NCBI RefSeq assembly: GCF_011752935.1
Contig: NZ_VWWO01000001.1
Span: 2,914,001-2,978,000, forward strand
Direction: 5' to 3'
From: Chitinophaga sp. Cy-1792
GTDB lineage: Bacteria; Bacteroidota; Bacteroidia; Chitinophagales; Chitinophagaceae
DNA: 64,000 nucleotides
Made by a program: the position numbers and the translations under genes. Under the pieces are notes generated by a model, which saw nothing but the letters and a program-made list of their open reading frames with translations, was not told where the DNA came from and ran no database searches. This document shows, in pieces, positions 25,846 to 35,092 of this stretch; the first letter of the stretch is position 1; each line of letters starts with the position of its first letter.

Positions 25846-26466
25846 TCACTGTAATGCATACACGATTATATTGATGCCGAATTTCGTATTATCTTCCGCT
25901 AAGAATCGCTTGTTGCGAAAATCATAATCCCACTCACATCCATAGTCTTTATTGCTATACAATACGCCTATACGACCATTCACTTCAATAGCCTTTAAAT
26001 ACTCATGTACCAGGTCGTCGCCCCAGCCATTCAGTTCAAAGGAAGTATTCGGCGGACCCTGCTCAAACTTGAAAAAGGAGTGATAAATCGCATGGTTGTT
26101 GGGGATTTTTTTTAATGCATTAGCGCCAAACAGCGCCGCCATCTGTTTTTCGAAAGACCTGGCAAACAGCCCGTCTATATCATGGTTGCAGTCGTCCACA
26201 AATACAAATCCGCCATGCTGCACATATTGTTTGAAATTGGCCGCCTCCTTACTGTCGAACTGTACCAGTTTATGCCCGCTCAGGTAGCAGAAAGGATACT
26301 GAAAAATCTCCGGACTACTCAAATCAATGACCTTCTCCTGCATAGCTACAGGAATCGTGGTATATTCTATCAACGAATTGAGAATATTGGAAGGCATGCG
26401 CTGGTCGGTATCCCAGTCGCCGGAATGATATCGTAGTCGGACAAATGTAAATGTATTCCCAGCCAT
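25846..26466 (-). CDS. DUF4159-domain protein
   Basis: This 206-aa protein has a DUF4159 core: FVRLRYHSGDWDTDQRMP at the start, then PFCYLSGHKLVQFDSKEAANFKQYV in two steps and HGGFVFVDDCNHDIDGLF. These fit the glutamine-amidotransferase-like fold of the family. No signal peptide is visible, although relatives are often exported. It is transcribed away from the MoxR/DUF58 cluster but belongs to it by family association, since DUF4159, MoxR, DUF58 and BatA-like genes often cluster in Bacteroidota and Planctomycetes. The function is unknown. Confidence 0.85.
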   Translation of the reverse strand: MAGNTFTFVRLRYHSGDWDTDQRMPSNILNSLIEYTTIPVAMQEKVIDLSSPEIFQYPFCYLSGHKLVQFDSKEAANFKQYVQHGGFVFVDDCNHDIDGLFARSFEKQMAALFGANALKKIPNNHAIYHSFFKFEQGPPNTSFELNGWGDDLVHEYLKAIEVNGRIGVLYSNKDYGCEWDYDFRNKRFLAEDNTKFGINIIVYALQ

Positions 26467-26642
26467 AGTTCTTATAAGCAGCGACGGTCAAGATAAGGCA
26501 TTTTTTAATTTTTATCAGAAAGATGGATAGACGGACGCAGCATATTAAGGATGACCGGTTATTAAATGTAAGTGATTGTTATTACTTTGTGGGCGGCTAA
26601 TGGAAATTTGCCACAACCAACTTTCTTCGCTAAACCGATGGT

Positions 26643-27644
26643 ATGATGCTTAATGAGAATATGTTGCAGCAGTTACTGCAAAAATTGCCTGTGCTCCGCC
26701 GGGAAATACAAAAAGTTATTGTAGGCCAGGAAACTGTACTGGATGAGGTGTTGGTAAGTATGCTGGCTGGTGGCCACTGCCTCCTGGAAGGGGTGCCGGG
26801 CCTGGCTAAAACGCTCCTGGTACGCACCCTGGCGCAAGCCCTGGACCTGCCTTTCCGCCGTATCCAGTTTACACCCGACCTGATGCCCACAGATATCATC
26901 GGTACGGAAGTGCTGGAAGAAGATCATATCACCGGTAAACGCTTCTTTAAATTCAATAAGGGCCCGCTATTCGCCAATATCATCCTCGCGGATGAAATAA
27001 ACCGGACACCACCGAAGACACAATCTGCACTATTGGAGGCAATGCAGGAGTTTGAAGTGACCTACGCCGGACAAACATACCCGCTGGACAGGCCCTTCTT
27101 CATCCTGGCTACACAAAATCCCATCGAGCAATCTGGTACCTACCCGCTGCCGGAAGCGCAGCTGGACAGGTTCCTCCTGTATATCCGCATCGGCTACCCC
27201 GGCGAACAGGAAGAAACAGCGATCCTCGCCGGTACCACCGGCAGCAAAAAAGTACAGGTAACTCCTGTGCTCAATGCCGCCGATATCCTGCAACTACAGC
27301 AGTTTGTAAGGGAGGTTGCCATAGATCCGGAACTGATACATTATGTCAGCCGCCTCATACGCGCCACCAGGCCCGCCACTACGGAAGTAACGGAAATCAG
27401 GGAACTGGTACGCTGGGGTGCCGGCCCCCGTGCCGGACAGGCACTCATCCTTACTGCTAAGGCACTGGCACTCCTCCATGGCCGCTTTGCTGTAACCATG
27501 GCGGATATTAAAACCATGGCGCTACCAGTGCTCCGACATAGAATACTGCTAAACTTCAAAGCGGAAGCAGAAGGTCTCCAAACGGATGATGTTACCAATA
27601 TCCTCCTGCAAAAAATTACCAGAATCGCAACCAGCTTATCCTGA
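26643..27644 (+). CDS. MoxR-family AAA+ ATPase
   Basis: This 333-aa AAA+ protein has Walker A GVPGLAKT (50-57), Walker B ILADEINR (D117, E118), the PPKTQSALLEAMQE helix and sensor 1 FFILATQNP. Together these define MoxR/RavA-like chaperone ATPases. It is the first gene of a five-gene operon and lies 5 bp ahead of DUF58. MoxR proteins are thought to remodel or load partner proteins with VWA/MIDAS domains, here the DUF58 and BatA-like products. Confidence 0.95.
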   Translation: MMLNENMLQQLLQKLPVLRREIQKVIVGQETVLDEVLVSMLAGGHCLLEGVPGLAKTLLVRTLAQALDLPFRRIQFTPDLMPTDIIGTEVLEEDHITGKRFFKFNKGPLFANIILADEINRTPPKTQSALLEAMQEFEVTYAGQTYPLDRPFFILATQNPIEQSGTYPLPEAQLDRFLLYIRIGYPGEQEETAILAGTTGSKKVQVTPVLNAADILQLQQFVREVAIDPELIHYVSRLIRATRPATTEVTEIRELVRWGAGPRAGQALILTAKALALLHGRFAVTMADIKTMALPVLRHRILLNFKAEAEGLQTDDVTNILLQKITRIATSLS

Positions 27645-27649
27645 AAAGC

Positions 27650-28537
27650 ATGACAACACTGCTGCATCCAAAAACGGTACTGGCAATAAAGGATTTGCAA
27701 CTGGCTGCTAAAACAGTGGCAGACGGACTCCTGTCGGGTATGCACGCCAGCCGCATGAAAGGTGCCGGACTGGAATTCAGCCAGTACAGAAGCTATCAGC
27801 CCAGCGACGACCTGCGCTGGCTCGACTGGAAAATGTATGCACGGTCAGACAGATATTATATACGGCAATCAGAAATTGAAACCAGTATCGATATACAGCT
27901 GATCATTGATGCCAGTAATTCTATGCTGCACGAAGATCAGGGCATTACCAAAATCGATTATGCCCGCTACCTGGCAGCTGCAATAGGCTACCTGTCGCAC
28001 CAGCAGGGTGATGCTACCGGACTTTCGGTGATGCAGTCTGCACAGGTGTTTTCCCTCGCTGCGAGGCGGGAAACACAGCATATGGCGCGATTCTATTATC
28101 AGCTGGAGCAAATACAGCCTGGAGGCAACTTTCAGCACCCCGCCGCACTGAAACAATTATTCACTGGGCCTCATAAGCGACAGCTATTTGTTTTTGTCTC
28201 CGATTTCTATGAACAGCAATCTGAAATCATGCAGCTGATGGATACCCTGTCGGCCATGCAACACCAGGTGCTGGCATTTCATCTTGTGGGAGAAAATGAA
28301 CGCCAGGGCAGTTTTAAGGGCTATCAGGCCGTTGAAGACCTGGAAACGGGAGAAATACTCCAGCTGGACGGTGCAATAGACGCAACGGCTTATGCGCAGC
28401 TATGGGCCAGGTTTACGGCCCGGCTGCAACAGCATTTAACAGAAAAAGGAATCCTGTATCAGCAGATGTCTGTGCAATCGCCACTGGATATAGCATTGAG
28501 AGATTTCCTGCTGCAATACAATAAAATAAGAAGATAA
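27650..28537 (+). CDS. DUF58 protein with VWA-like MIDAS motif
   Basis: This 295-aa protein has the DUF58 core SQYRSYQPSDDLRWLDWKMY, followed by the metal-ion-dependent adhesion motif IIDASNSM (D87, S89, S91). No membrane segment is present. It is the standard partner of MoxR ATPases. The next gene starts 2 bp after its stop. Confidence 0.93.
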   Translation: MTTLLHPKTVLAIKDLQLAAKTVADGLLSGMHASRMKGAGLEFSQYRSYQPSDDLRWLDWKMYARSDRYYIRQSEIETSIDIQLIIDASNSMLHEDQGITKIDYARYLAAAIGYLSHQQGDATGLSVMQSAQVFSLAARRETQHMARFYYQLEQIQPGGNFQHPAALKQLFTGPHKRQLFVFVSDFYEQQSEIMQLMDTLSAMQHQVLAFHLVGENERQGSFKGYQAVEDLETGEILQLDGAIDATAYAQLWARFTARLQQHLTEKGILYQQMSVQSPLDIALRDFLLQYNKIRR

Positions 28538-28539
28538 CC

Positions 28540-29868
28540 TTGCTACACCTGCTGCAACCGATATGGATGTTTTTGTCTGCCGGCATCATTGTTCCGGTAC
28601 TGATACATATGTGGCATCGCAAACCCGGCCGTATACTGCGGATTGGGAGTATTCAGCTGCTGAAGCCGGCTACTGTCAGGCACTCCAGGAGCCTGGGCTT
28701 ATCAGAATTACTTTTGCTGCTATTACGGTGTATATTCCTGCTGTTACTGGCGCTGCTCCTGTCCCAGCTACAGTGGAAATCTCCGTTCTCTAAAGAGCAT
28801 CGTGGATGGATCATCCTGGAAGATCGCGCCTATCCGCATTTTAAAAAGACGATAGATTCGCTCATCGAGTCTGGTTGTGAGCTGCGCCGCTTCGATACCG
28901 CATTTACGCGTATCAATATCAAACATCTGCCTGTAAACGATACTGCTACTGAATCGTACTGGTCTTTGCTCAAACGGTTGGAAACGCTGGTGCCGGCCGA
29001 TTTTCCGTTGTATGTCTTTTCAGGAAACCAGCAACGCCGTTTTCATGGCACTAGAATCGCTACGGACCTCATGCTGCATTGGTATACCTATACTAATAAA
29101 GATACGGTCGGTAACTGGAATGCCTATACGTTTGCCTTGGATAAGGATAGTGTAAGAGAAGTGAATGGTACTGCTGCCTGGAATGGTATAACTTATCAGC
29201 AGGTTTCCAGGGTAGCAGGTACGCCGCTTTCGCCGCTATCGGTTTGTTTGTATGCAGATGACCAGGTCGCTGATAGTCGCTACCTGCGTGCCGCTATTAT
29301 GGCCGTGCAGGACTATTCCGGCAGGAAAATTATTTTCAGGGAGCTATCGGCAAATCAAAGCCCCGACTGGTTATGCTGGTTGTCCGAGAAGCCGCTGCCG
29401 ACGAATGTGAGTGCCCGGTATATTTTGAAATATGCGGCATCCGGGGCTGTTATTACAGATACCATGGCTGCCGGCAATTGTAATATTTATAAAAGATTTG
29501 CTGTTCCGGAAAAAACTGACACGATTCTTTACCGCGATAATGGCGGTTATCCGCTGGTAGGAAAGAACGGCAACCAATATACGTTGTATACGCATCTGCA
29601 TCCTGAATGGAACGATGCAGTAATAACTGGTCAGCTGCCATTATATTTGCTGGATGTACTTGTTCCGGTGCCAGCCCCAGGTATGCATGATCTTCGTGCC
29701 ATAGATGCAAAACAATTGCTGCCGGCTAAAGTACCTGAAAAGAATAAACGCAATGCACCGGTTAAAACAATTGACCTGCGCGATACATTGCTGTTACTAT
29801 TGCTGCTAATAATAGCAGTGGAGAGACTCCTGTCATTACAAAGGAAAAAGGAGGTAGCCGATGTATAA
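28540..29868 (+). CDS. BatA-like membrane protein (aerotolerance-type N-terminus), TTG start
   Basis: This 442-aa protein begins with the BatA N-terminal module: LLQPIWMFLSAGIIVPVLIH, a first membrane helix, WHRKPGRILRIGSIQLLKP, and a second helix rich in Leu. A large extracytoplasmic region follows, then a C-terminal membrane helix near 420-435. The TTG at 28540 is preferred because the first in-frame ATG (28567) would cut into the first helix. The VWA domain usual in BatA is not evident. The end overlaps the next gene by 8 bp. Confidence 0.8.
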   Translation: MLHLLQPIWMFLSAGIIVPVLIHMWHRKPGRILRIGSIQLLKPATVRHSRSLGLSELLLLLLRCIFLLLLALLLSQLQWKSPFSKEHRGWIILEDRAYPHFKKTIDSLIESGCELRRFDTAFTRINIKHLPVNDTATESYWSLLKRLETLVPADFPLYVFSGNQQRRFHGTRIATDLMLHWYTYTNKDTVGNWNAYTFALDKDSVREVNGTAAWNGITYQQVSRVAGTPLSPLSVCLYADDQVADSRYLRAAIMAVQDYSGRKIIFRELSANQSPDWLCWLSEKPLPTNVSARYILKYAASGAVITDTMAAGNCNIYKRFAVPEKTDTILYRDNGGYPLVGKNGNQYTLYTHLHPEWNDAVITGQLPLYLLDVLVPVPAPGMHDLRAIDAKQLLPAKVPEKNKRNAPVKTIDLRDTLLLLLLLIIAVERLLSLQRKKEVADV

Positions 29869-31945
29869 TCCAATCTTATTACGGATTCGTAAGCAATGGA
29901 TTGCCTTACGGATAAGCACCATCCTGTTGCAGGCCGTGGCCGTAGGTGTGCTGGGCTACTTTCTTCTTGGCCGTGGTGGCATCATTGCAGGTCTCGTATA
30001 TGCAGCGGTTTTTCTGCTCAATTTCTACAGACATGTACCTGGACTTACTGAAATTGCTACCTATCTCAATCAGCAGTTTCCTGAGCTGGAAGACAGTGCC
30101 GGCTTATGTTTACGGGATACAGCTGAATTGACCCTGCCAGAGAAAATGCAGCTGGCAAAGATGACTCCTTTGCTGGCTCAACTAAAACTCCCGCGAAGAT
30201 TTTACCGGGCAATACCTGCAACGATAGGCTGCTGGCTGATTGTAGCGGGACTGTGTTTTGTTGTCGGTATACGCGGAAATCATCTGCCGAAGGCTGAAAT
30301 TAATAAGGTGACTACTACTGAGAAAATACCGGGCACGAATGGTGTAGAAATTAGCATTCAGCCACCGGCCTATACCAGACTGCCTTCGCGGCAGCAGCAA
30401 CAGTACGATCTGCTGGTTCCTGATAGTACAATGGTCACGTGGAAAATTACTACCACACATGCTCCGGCAACGGTGACACTCCTTTTCAGCGACAGTACAC
30501 GAATAATGATGACGCCGGATACGGATAGTAGCCACTGGACTGCTTCCCGGTGTATCACACACCAGGGATTCTACCAGGTGCAGCTAGATACCTTGCTCTC
30601 GGCCTATTATCAGTTACAGATCATCCCCGATCATCCGCCACTGATAAAGGTAGTGCAGCCACAACCTAATACCAGTATCGCATTCGGACAAAAGCCCGTA
30701 TTGCAGATCAATACGGTTATCACAGATGATTATGGGATCAGCAAGGCCGGTATTAATGGAACCATTGCCAGTGGCAGTGGAGAAGCCGTGAAGTTCAGGG
30801 AAGTGAACCTGACCTTCGGGGAATCACTGAACGGGCAGCCGGCATCCTTTAACGGCAGCCGTCAGCTGGATCTCAGTAGCTTAGGTATGAAGTCGGGCGA
30901 TGAATTGTATTTTAGTATAACTGCGACGGATACACGTAATCAGCAAACGTTGTCGGATGTGATGATCGTTACGCTTCCTGATACTGCGGCGCTTTTCAGT
31001 ATGGAAGGCCTTGCCAATGCGGTGAATATCAAACCTGAATACTTCCGTAGCCAGCGGCAGATTATTATCGAAACAGAAGCGCTGATCAGTGCAAAAGATA
31101 GTTTAGGCACCACACGCTTCAATACGCGCAGCAATGACCTGGCAGCCGATCAGAAAATATTGCGCCTGCGGTATGGTAAGTTTTTGGGAGAAGAGGCGGA
31201 ATCAAATATCGGCGATAGCAGGGTAGGGGATGACCACGACCATGATGGCCATGAGCACCACGAAGCAGAAAGTGCTGCCGACTTTGGCAATGCGGCAAAA
31301 ATCATAGACGCCTACACCGACAAGCATGATAATGCGGAAGATGCTACCTTCTTTGACCCGGAAATAAAACAGCAATTAAAAGCAACCCTCAATGAAATGT
31401 GGAAGGCAGAATTGCAATTACGCCTTTATAAGCCGCAGGAGGCACTTCCTTATGAATATAAGGCGCTGCGCCTGCTCAAGGATTTGCAACAGAAATCAAG
31501 GGCCTTTGTGCCCAAAACAGGGGTGAAAACAACTCCCCTCAAGCCAGAGAAGCGTTTAGCCGGTGATCAGGACAAAATAAACCCTGCAATTATTAAACAG
31601 GTTTTAAAGAGAGATGATCCCAATATCACTATCAGGGTGGCTATTGCAGTACTGGATAACGTCGGTGCACAAACGAAAATGAACGATACTGCTTTGCAGG
31701 TATTGCGGCAGGCATTGCTGAAACTTAATGCAGCCGCGGCAGCTGAGCCGGCAAAATATCTCCGCAGTATGCAGGCATTGCAACAGATCATCAAAGGAGA
31801 TATAACGGCAGCGCATATACGTGCAGCACAGCAAAGTCTGGTGCAGCTGCTGCCACCTGAAATACTGCCACAGCCGGATGTTTCCAGTTTCAACAGGTTG
31901 CAGGAGATTTATTTAAGACAACTCAAAAACAGCCATATCAGATGA
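29861..31945 (+). CDS. Large membrane protein of the MoxR/Bat cluster (DUF4175-like)
   Basis: This 694-aa protein has two close N-terminal membrane helices and a third at about 120-140. A long extracytoplasmic beta-rich part follows, then a helical C-terminal half. Placement and layout recall DUF4175-type proteins of similar clusters, but it is shorter than those. A His/Asp-rich tract (DDHDHDGHEHHE, about 456-468) looks able to bind metal. It overlaps both neighbours (8 and 4 bp), so translation is coupled. Confidence 0.65.
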   Translation: MYNPILLRIRKQWIALRISTILLQAVAVGVLGYFLLGRGGIIAGLVYAAVFLLNFYRHVPGLTEIATYLNQQFPELEDSAGLCLRDTAELTLPEKMQLAKMTPLLAQLKLPRRFYRAIPATIGCWLIVAGLCFVVGIRGNHLPKAEINKVTTTEKIPGTNGVEISIQPPAYTRLPSRQQQQYDLLVPDSTMVTWKITTTHAPATVTLLFSDSTRIMMTPDTDSSHWTASRCITHQGFYQVQLDTLLSAYYQLQIIPDHPPLIKVVQPQPNTSIAFGQKPVLQINTVITDDYGISKAGINGTIASGSGEAVKFREVNLTFGESLNGQPASFNGSRQLDLSSLGMKSGDELYFSITATDTRNQQTLSDVMIVTLPDTAALFSMEGLANAVNIKPEYFRSQRQIIIETEALISAKDSLGTTRFNTRSNDLAADQKILRLRYGKFLGEEAESNIGDSRVGDDHDHDGHEHHEAESAADFGNAAKIIDAYTDKHDNAEDATFFDPEIKQQLKATLNEMWKAELQLRLYKPQEALPYEYKALRLLKDLQQKSRAFVPKTGVKTTPLKPEKRLAGDQDKINPAIIKQVLKRDDPNITIRVAIAVLDNVGAQTKMNDTALQVLRQALLKLNAAAAAEPAKYLRSMQALQQIIKGDITAAHIRAAQQSLVQLLPPEILPQPDVSSFNRLQEIYLRQLKNSHIR

Positions 31946-33279
31946 CACAGCATTGGCACTATATATTTCCTGTCCTGCTACTGTTACTGCTGGTGGTATT
32001 GCTAAGGAAGGAATACCTTCGGCCCGACCGCCGAAGGCTGCCATGGCGCCTTGCCGCCACGGTGATAGCTTTACTGAGCCTGTTTTTCTTAGGCAATTTT
32101 CGATATTATCCCGCCCCGGAAAAACCGGAAAATAGGTTGTCAAAGGACCCCGATAAATTACCACCGGCATTTACCGCTGCCGGCTGGCAACGGCAGCTGC
32201 CTTACCTCCAGCCATTACACCTCCAGGGTAGGTTCAGAAATACCACTGCCAGTAATGTCGCGCTGAAACTAACTTTCGCCGGGCAGACAAGAGACAGTGC
32301 CCTGATAGCTGCCGGAAGGGATAGTACGTTCAAGCTCAGTACTGTGCCACCTTTCCTGGGGCCCGGCGTATTGCAGCTGCTGGCGCTCGCTGGCAGGGAT
32401 ACACTTGCCGCTGAGCTGGTACCGGTAATAGTGAAGCCTATGCTTGACCTACGCGTGCTTTTCCTGGCAGCGAACCCGGATTTTGAAAACCGCTTCCTGG
32501 CCGATTGGCTCTCACAGCGGGGCGCGGCGGTAGCCATGCGGTCCAGGGTGGCAGCAACGCAGTATGCTACCCGGTTCTCCAATATGCAGGAGCGCCGCCT
32601 GGATCTGTTAAATCCAGCACTGCTGAATGATTTCGACCTGATCGTAACAGACAAACATACACTGACCACCGCTGAAATGAATGGCCTCTATGCCTATATG
32701 CAGCAACAGGATATTGGTATGTTGTTGAAGCCGGATAGTAATGCCGCCAGGCTTTCGCCGGTGTTTCATCAACAGGGGGCTGCGCAGGTAGTAACCCTGG
32801 GTCGCAACGACACCTACAGCTGGCAGCTGTCGGGCGATACGCTTGCCTACAGCCGTTATTGGGCAAATATTATCAGCAGGGCAGCGCGCAAAAGTAAGCC
32901 GGAAATGGAGCTTTCTGTAGCACCTGATTTTCCGCTGGTCAGCAATGAAATAACGCTGAAGCTTAACAGCCGGCAGCCGCTGCATGATGGGAGTCTGCTG
33001 GCAGATGATTTGAACCTGCCGCTCGCAGGGCAACCTATGCTACCGGATACCTGGAATGCTTCCTGGTGGCCATTGCAAAAAGGGTGGCACGCTATCAGTA
33101 TTGATCAGCATGTATTTGAAATATATGTTTATGGAGAAGATGACTGGAAGGGGTTGCGGCCTGCGGTACATTCGCAGGAAAGCAATGAGACAATAGAAAA
33201 TGTCCGCCAGCTGGCGTGGTGGTGGCTGGTGCCACTGCTCCTGGCCATGATTTTCCTGTGGCTGGAAAAGAAATTATGA
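31942..33279 (+). CDS. Membrane protein with amidotransferase-like segment
   Basis: This 445-aa protein has two N-terminal membrane helices (about 8-20 and 33-50) and one at the C-terminus (WWWLVPLLLAMIFLWLEKKL). Between them LRVLFLAANPDFENRFLADW and LNDFDLIVTDKHTLT resemble the class I glutamine-amidotransferase-like fold seen in BatA-type proteins and DUF4159. No catalytic triad is evident. It is the last gene of the MoxR operon; a 167-bp gap follows. Confidence 0.7.
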   Translation: MTQHWHYIFPVLLLLLLVVLLRKEYLRPDRRRLPWRLAATVIALLSLFFLGNFRYYPAPEKPENRLSKDPDKLPPAFTAAGWQRQLPYLQPLHLQGRFRNTTASNVALKLTFAGQTRDSALIAAGRDSTFKLSTVPPFLGPGVLQLLALAGRDTLAAELVPVIVKPMLDLRVLFLAANPDFENRFLADWLSQRGAAVAMRSRVAATQYATRFSNMQERRLDLLNPALLNDFDLIVTDKHTLTTAEMNGLYAYMQQQDIGMLLKPDSNAARLSPVFHQQGAAQVVTLGRNDTYSWQLSGDTLAYSRYWANIISRAARKSKPEMELSVAPDFPLVSNEITLKLNSRQPLHDGSLLADDLNLPLAGQPMLPDTWNASWWPLQKGWHAISIDQHVFEIYVYGEDDWKGLRPAVHSQESNETIENVRQLAWWWLVPLLLAMIFLWLEKKL

Positions 33280-33446
33280 CCAGCGGTTATAAAAAGACAA
33301 GAAAAAAAATTAGTTTAGAGAAGAATAGAAATATAGTGGTTTTATAGCTGATGAGAATAACACGATTGTTTGTGCTATTGCTGACTTATATTACCCTGTG
33401 AGCCAACGAAATCTAAGTCTAACCAAATCTAACCAAATCAACAGTT

Positions 33447-35081
33447 TTGAAACGTAAAGACTTTATCCAGCTGTCAGCCATGGGGCTGGGAGCGCTCGTC
33501 CTCCCGAAGTTTGCCTTCGGCACTCCTGTTGATCCATCTGCTTTTTTAAATGATGGTATCGACGTAAGAGTAAAAAAAGAACTGGCTGATGTTGCACTCA
33601 ACACAGCGAAGTCGAAAGGTGCTTCCTATGCGGATGTTCGTATAGGCCGCTATCTGAACCAGTTCATTACCACCCGTGAAACAAGGGTACAGAACATTGC
33701 CAACACAGAATCTTTCGGTGTAGGCATCCGCGTGATTGCCAACGGCGCCTGGGGCTTTGCTGCCACCAACGAAGTAACCCGCGAGGGTATCGCCAAAGCG
33801 GCCGAAAGAGCCGTTGCCGTTGCCAAAGCAAACAGCCGCGTCAACACAGAACCTGTACAGCTGGCTCCCCAGCAGGGTTATGGTGAAGTGAGCTGGAAAA
33901 CGCCTGTTCTGCAAAACACCTTTGCCGTACCGGTGAAAGACAAAGTAGACCTGCTGCTGAACGTAAACGACATCGCCCTCAAAGGTGGCGCCAGTTTCGT
34001 TAACTCCGCCATACTCGCGGTAAATGAGCAGAAATATTTTGCCTCTACTGACGGTTCCTACATCGATCAGGACGTTCACCGCATCTTCCCGACCTTTACC
34101 GTTACTAAAATTGACCGTAGCATCGGTAAATTCGAAACGCGTAAATCACTCAGTTCCCCGATGGGAATGGGTTACGAATACCTGACCGCCCGTCCGGAAG
34201 ATAAAGTACAGGGCATCGTTACCCGTTACCGTAACAGGTACGATATGCTCGAAGACGTGAAAAACGCCACCACAGATGTAAACCAGAAATTGAAGGCTAC
34301 CTCCGTACAACCAGGTAAATACGACCTCGTTCTCGATCCTTCTCACCTCTGGCTGACCATCCACGAATCAGTGGCACACCCTACAGAACTGGACCGCGTG
34401 CTGGGCTATGAAGCCAACTACGCCGGCACCAGCTTCCTGACCCTGGACAAATGGAAATCCGGCAACTTCAACTTCGGTAGTAAACTGGTAAACGTAGTAG
34501 CCGATAAATTACAGCCAGGCTCCCTCGGCGCCGTTGGCTACGATGATGAAGGCGTGAAATGCGGCCAGTGGGATCTCATCAAAAACGGTACCCTCGTCAA
34601 CTACCAGGCTATCAGAGACCAGGCACATATCATCGGCCTTAAACAATCTCAAGGCTGCTGCTATGCACAAAGCTGGTCAGATGTTCAGTTCCAGCGTATG
34701 CCAAACGTTTCCCTGCAACCAGGTAAGTCGCCGCTCAGCGTAAACGATATGATCAAAAACGTGGAAAAAGGTATCTACATTATCGGTGATGGCTCTTTCA
34801 GTATCGATCAGCAACGTTATAACTTCCAGTTCGGCGGACAAACATTCTACGAAATCAAAAACGGCCAGATCGTAGGTATGCTTAAAGATGTGGCCTACCA
34901 GGCTAATACCCAGGAATTCTGGAATAGCTGCACGGCAATCGCCGATAAAAGCGATTACCGCCTCGGTGGCGCCTTCAACGATGGTAAAGGACAACCCGGA
35001 CAGTCAAACGCTGTTTCTCACGGTAGCTCCACCACCCGCTTTAACGGAGTAAACGTAATCAACACCGCTCGTAACATCTGA
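33447..35081 (+). CDS. TldD-family metalloprotease with Tat-like signal, TTG start
   Basis: This 544-aa protein has the TldD zinc motif HESVAH (H306, E307, H311), followed by LDRVLGYEANYAGTSF and GAVGYDDEGVK. TldD/TldE proteases trim modified or disordered peptides. The TTG at 33447 is preferred because it gives a complete export signal (KRKDFIQLSAMGLGALVLP, Tat-like but lacking the second Arg). The next in-frame ATG, at 33480, would remove the basic region. The PmbA/TldE-like partner follows after 11 bp. Confidence 0.9.
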   Translation: MKRKDFIQLSAMGLGALVLPKFAFGTPVDPSAFLNDGIDVRVKKELADVALNTAKSKGASYADVRIGRYLNQFITTRETRVQNIANTESFGVGIRVIANGAWGFAATNEVTREGIAKAAERAVAVAKANSRVNTEPVQLAPQQGYGEVSWKTPVLQNTFAVPVKDKVDLLLNVNDIALKGGASFVNSAILAVNEQKYFASTDGSYIDQDVHRIFPTFTVTKIDRSIGKFETRKSLSSPMGMGYEYLTARPEDKVQGIVTRYRNRYDMLEDVKNATTDVNQKLKATSVQPGKYDLVLDPSHLWLTIHESVAHPTELDRVLGYEANYAGTSFLTLDKWKSGNFNFGSKLVNVVADKLQPGSLGAVGYDDEGVKCGQWDLIKNGTLVNYQAIRDQAHIIGLKQSQGCCYAQSWSDVQFQRMPNVSLQPGKSPLSVNDMIKNVEKGIYIIGDGSFSIDQQRYNFQFGGQTFYEIKNGQIVGMLKDVAYQANTQEFWNSCTAIADKSDYRLGGAFNDGKGQPGQSNAVSHGSSTTRFNGVNVINTARNI

Positions 35082-35092
35082 TAACTACTACA

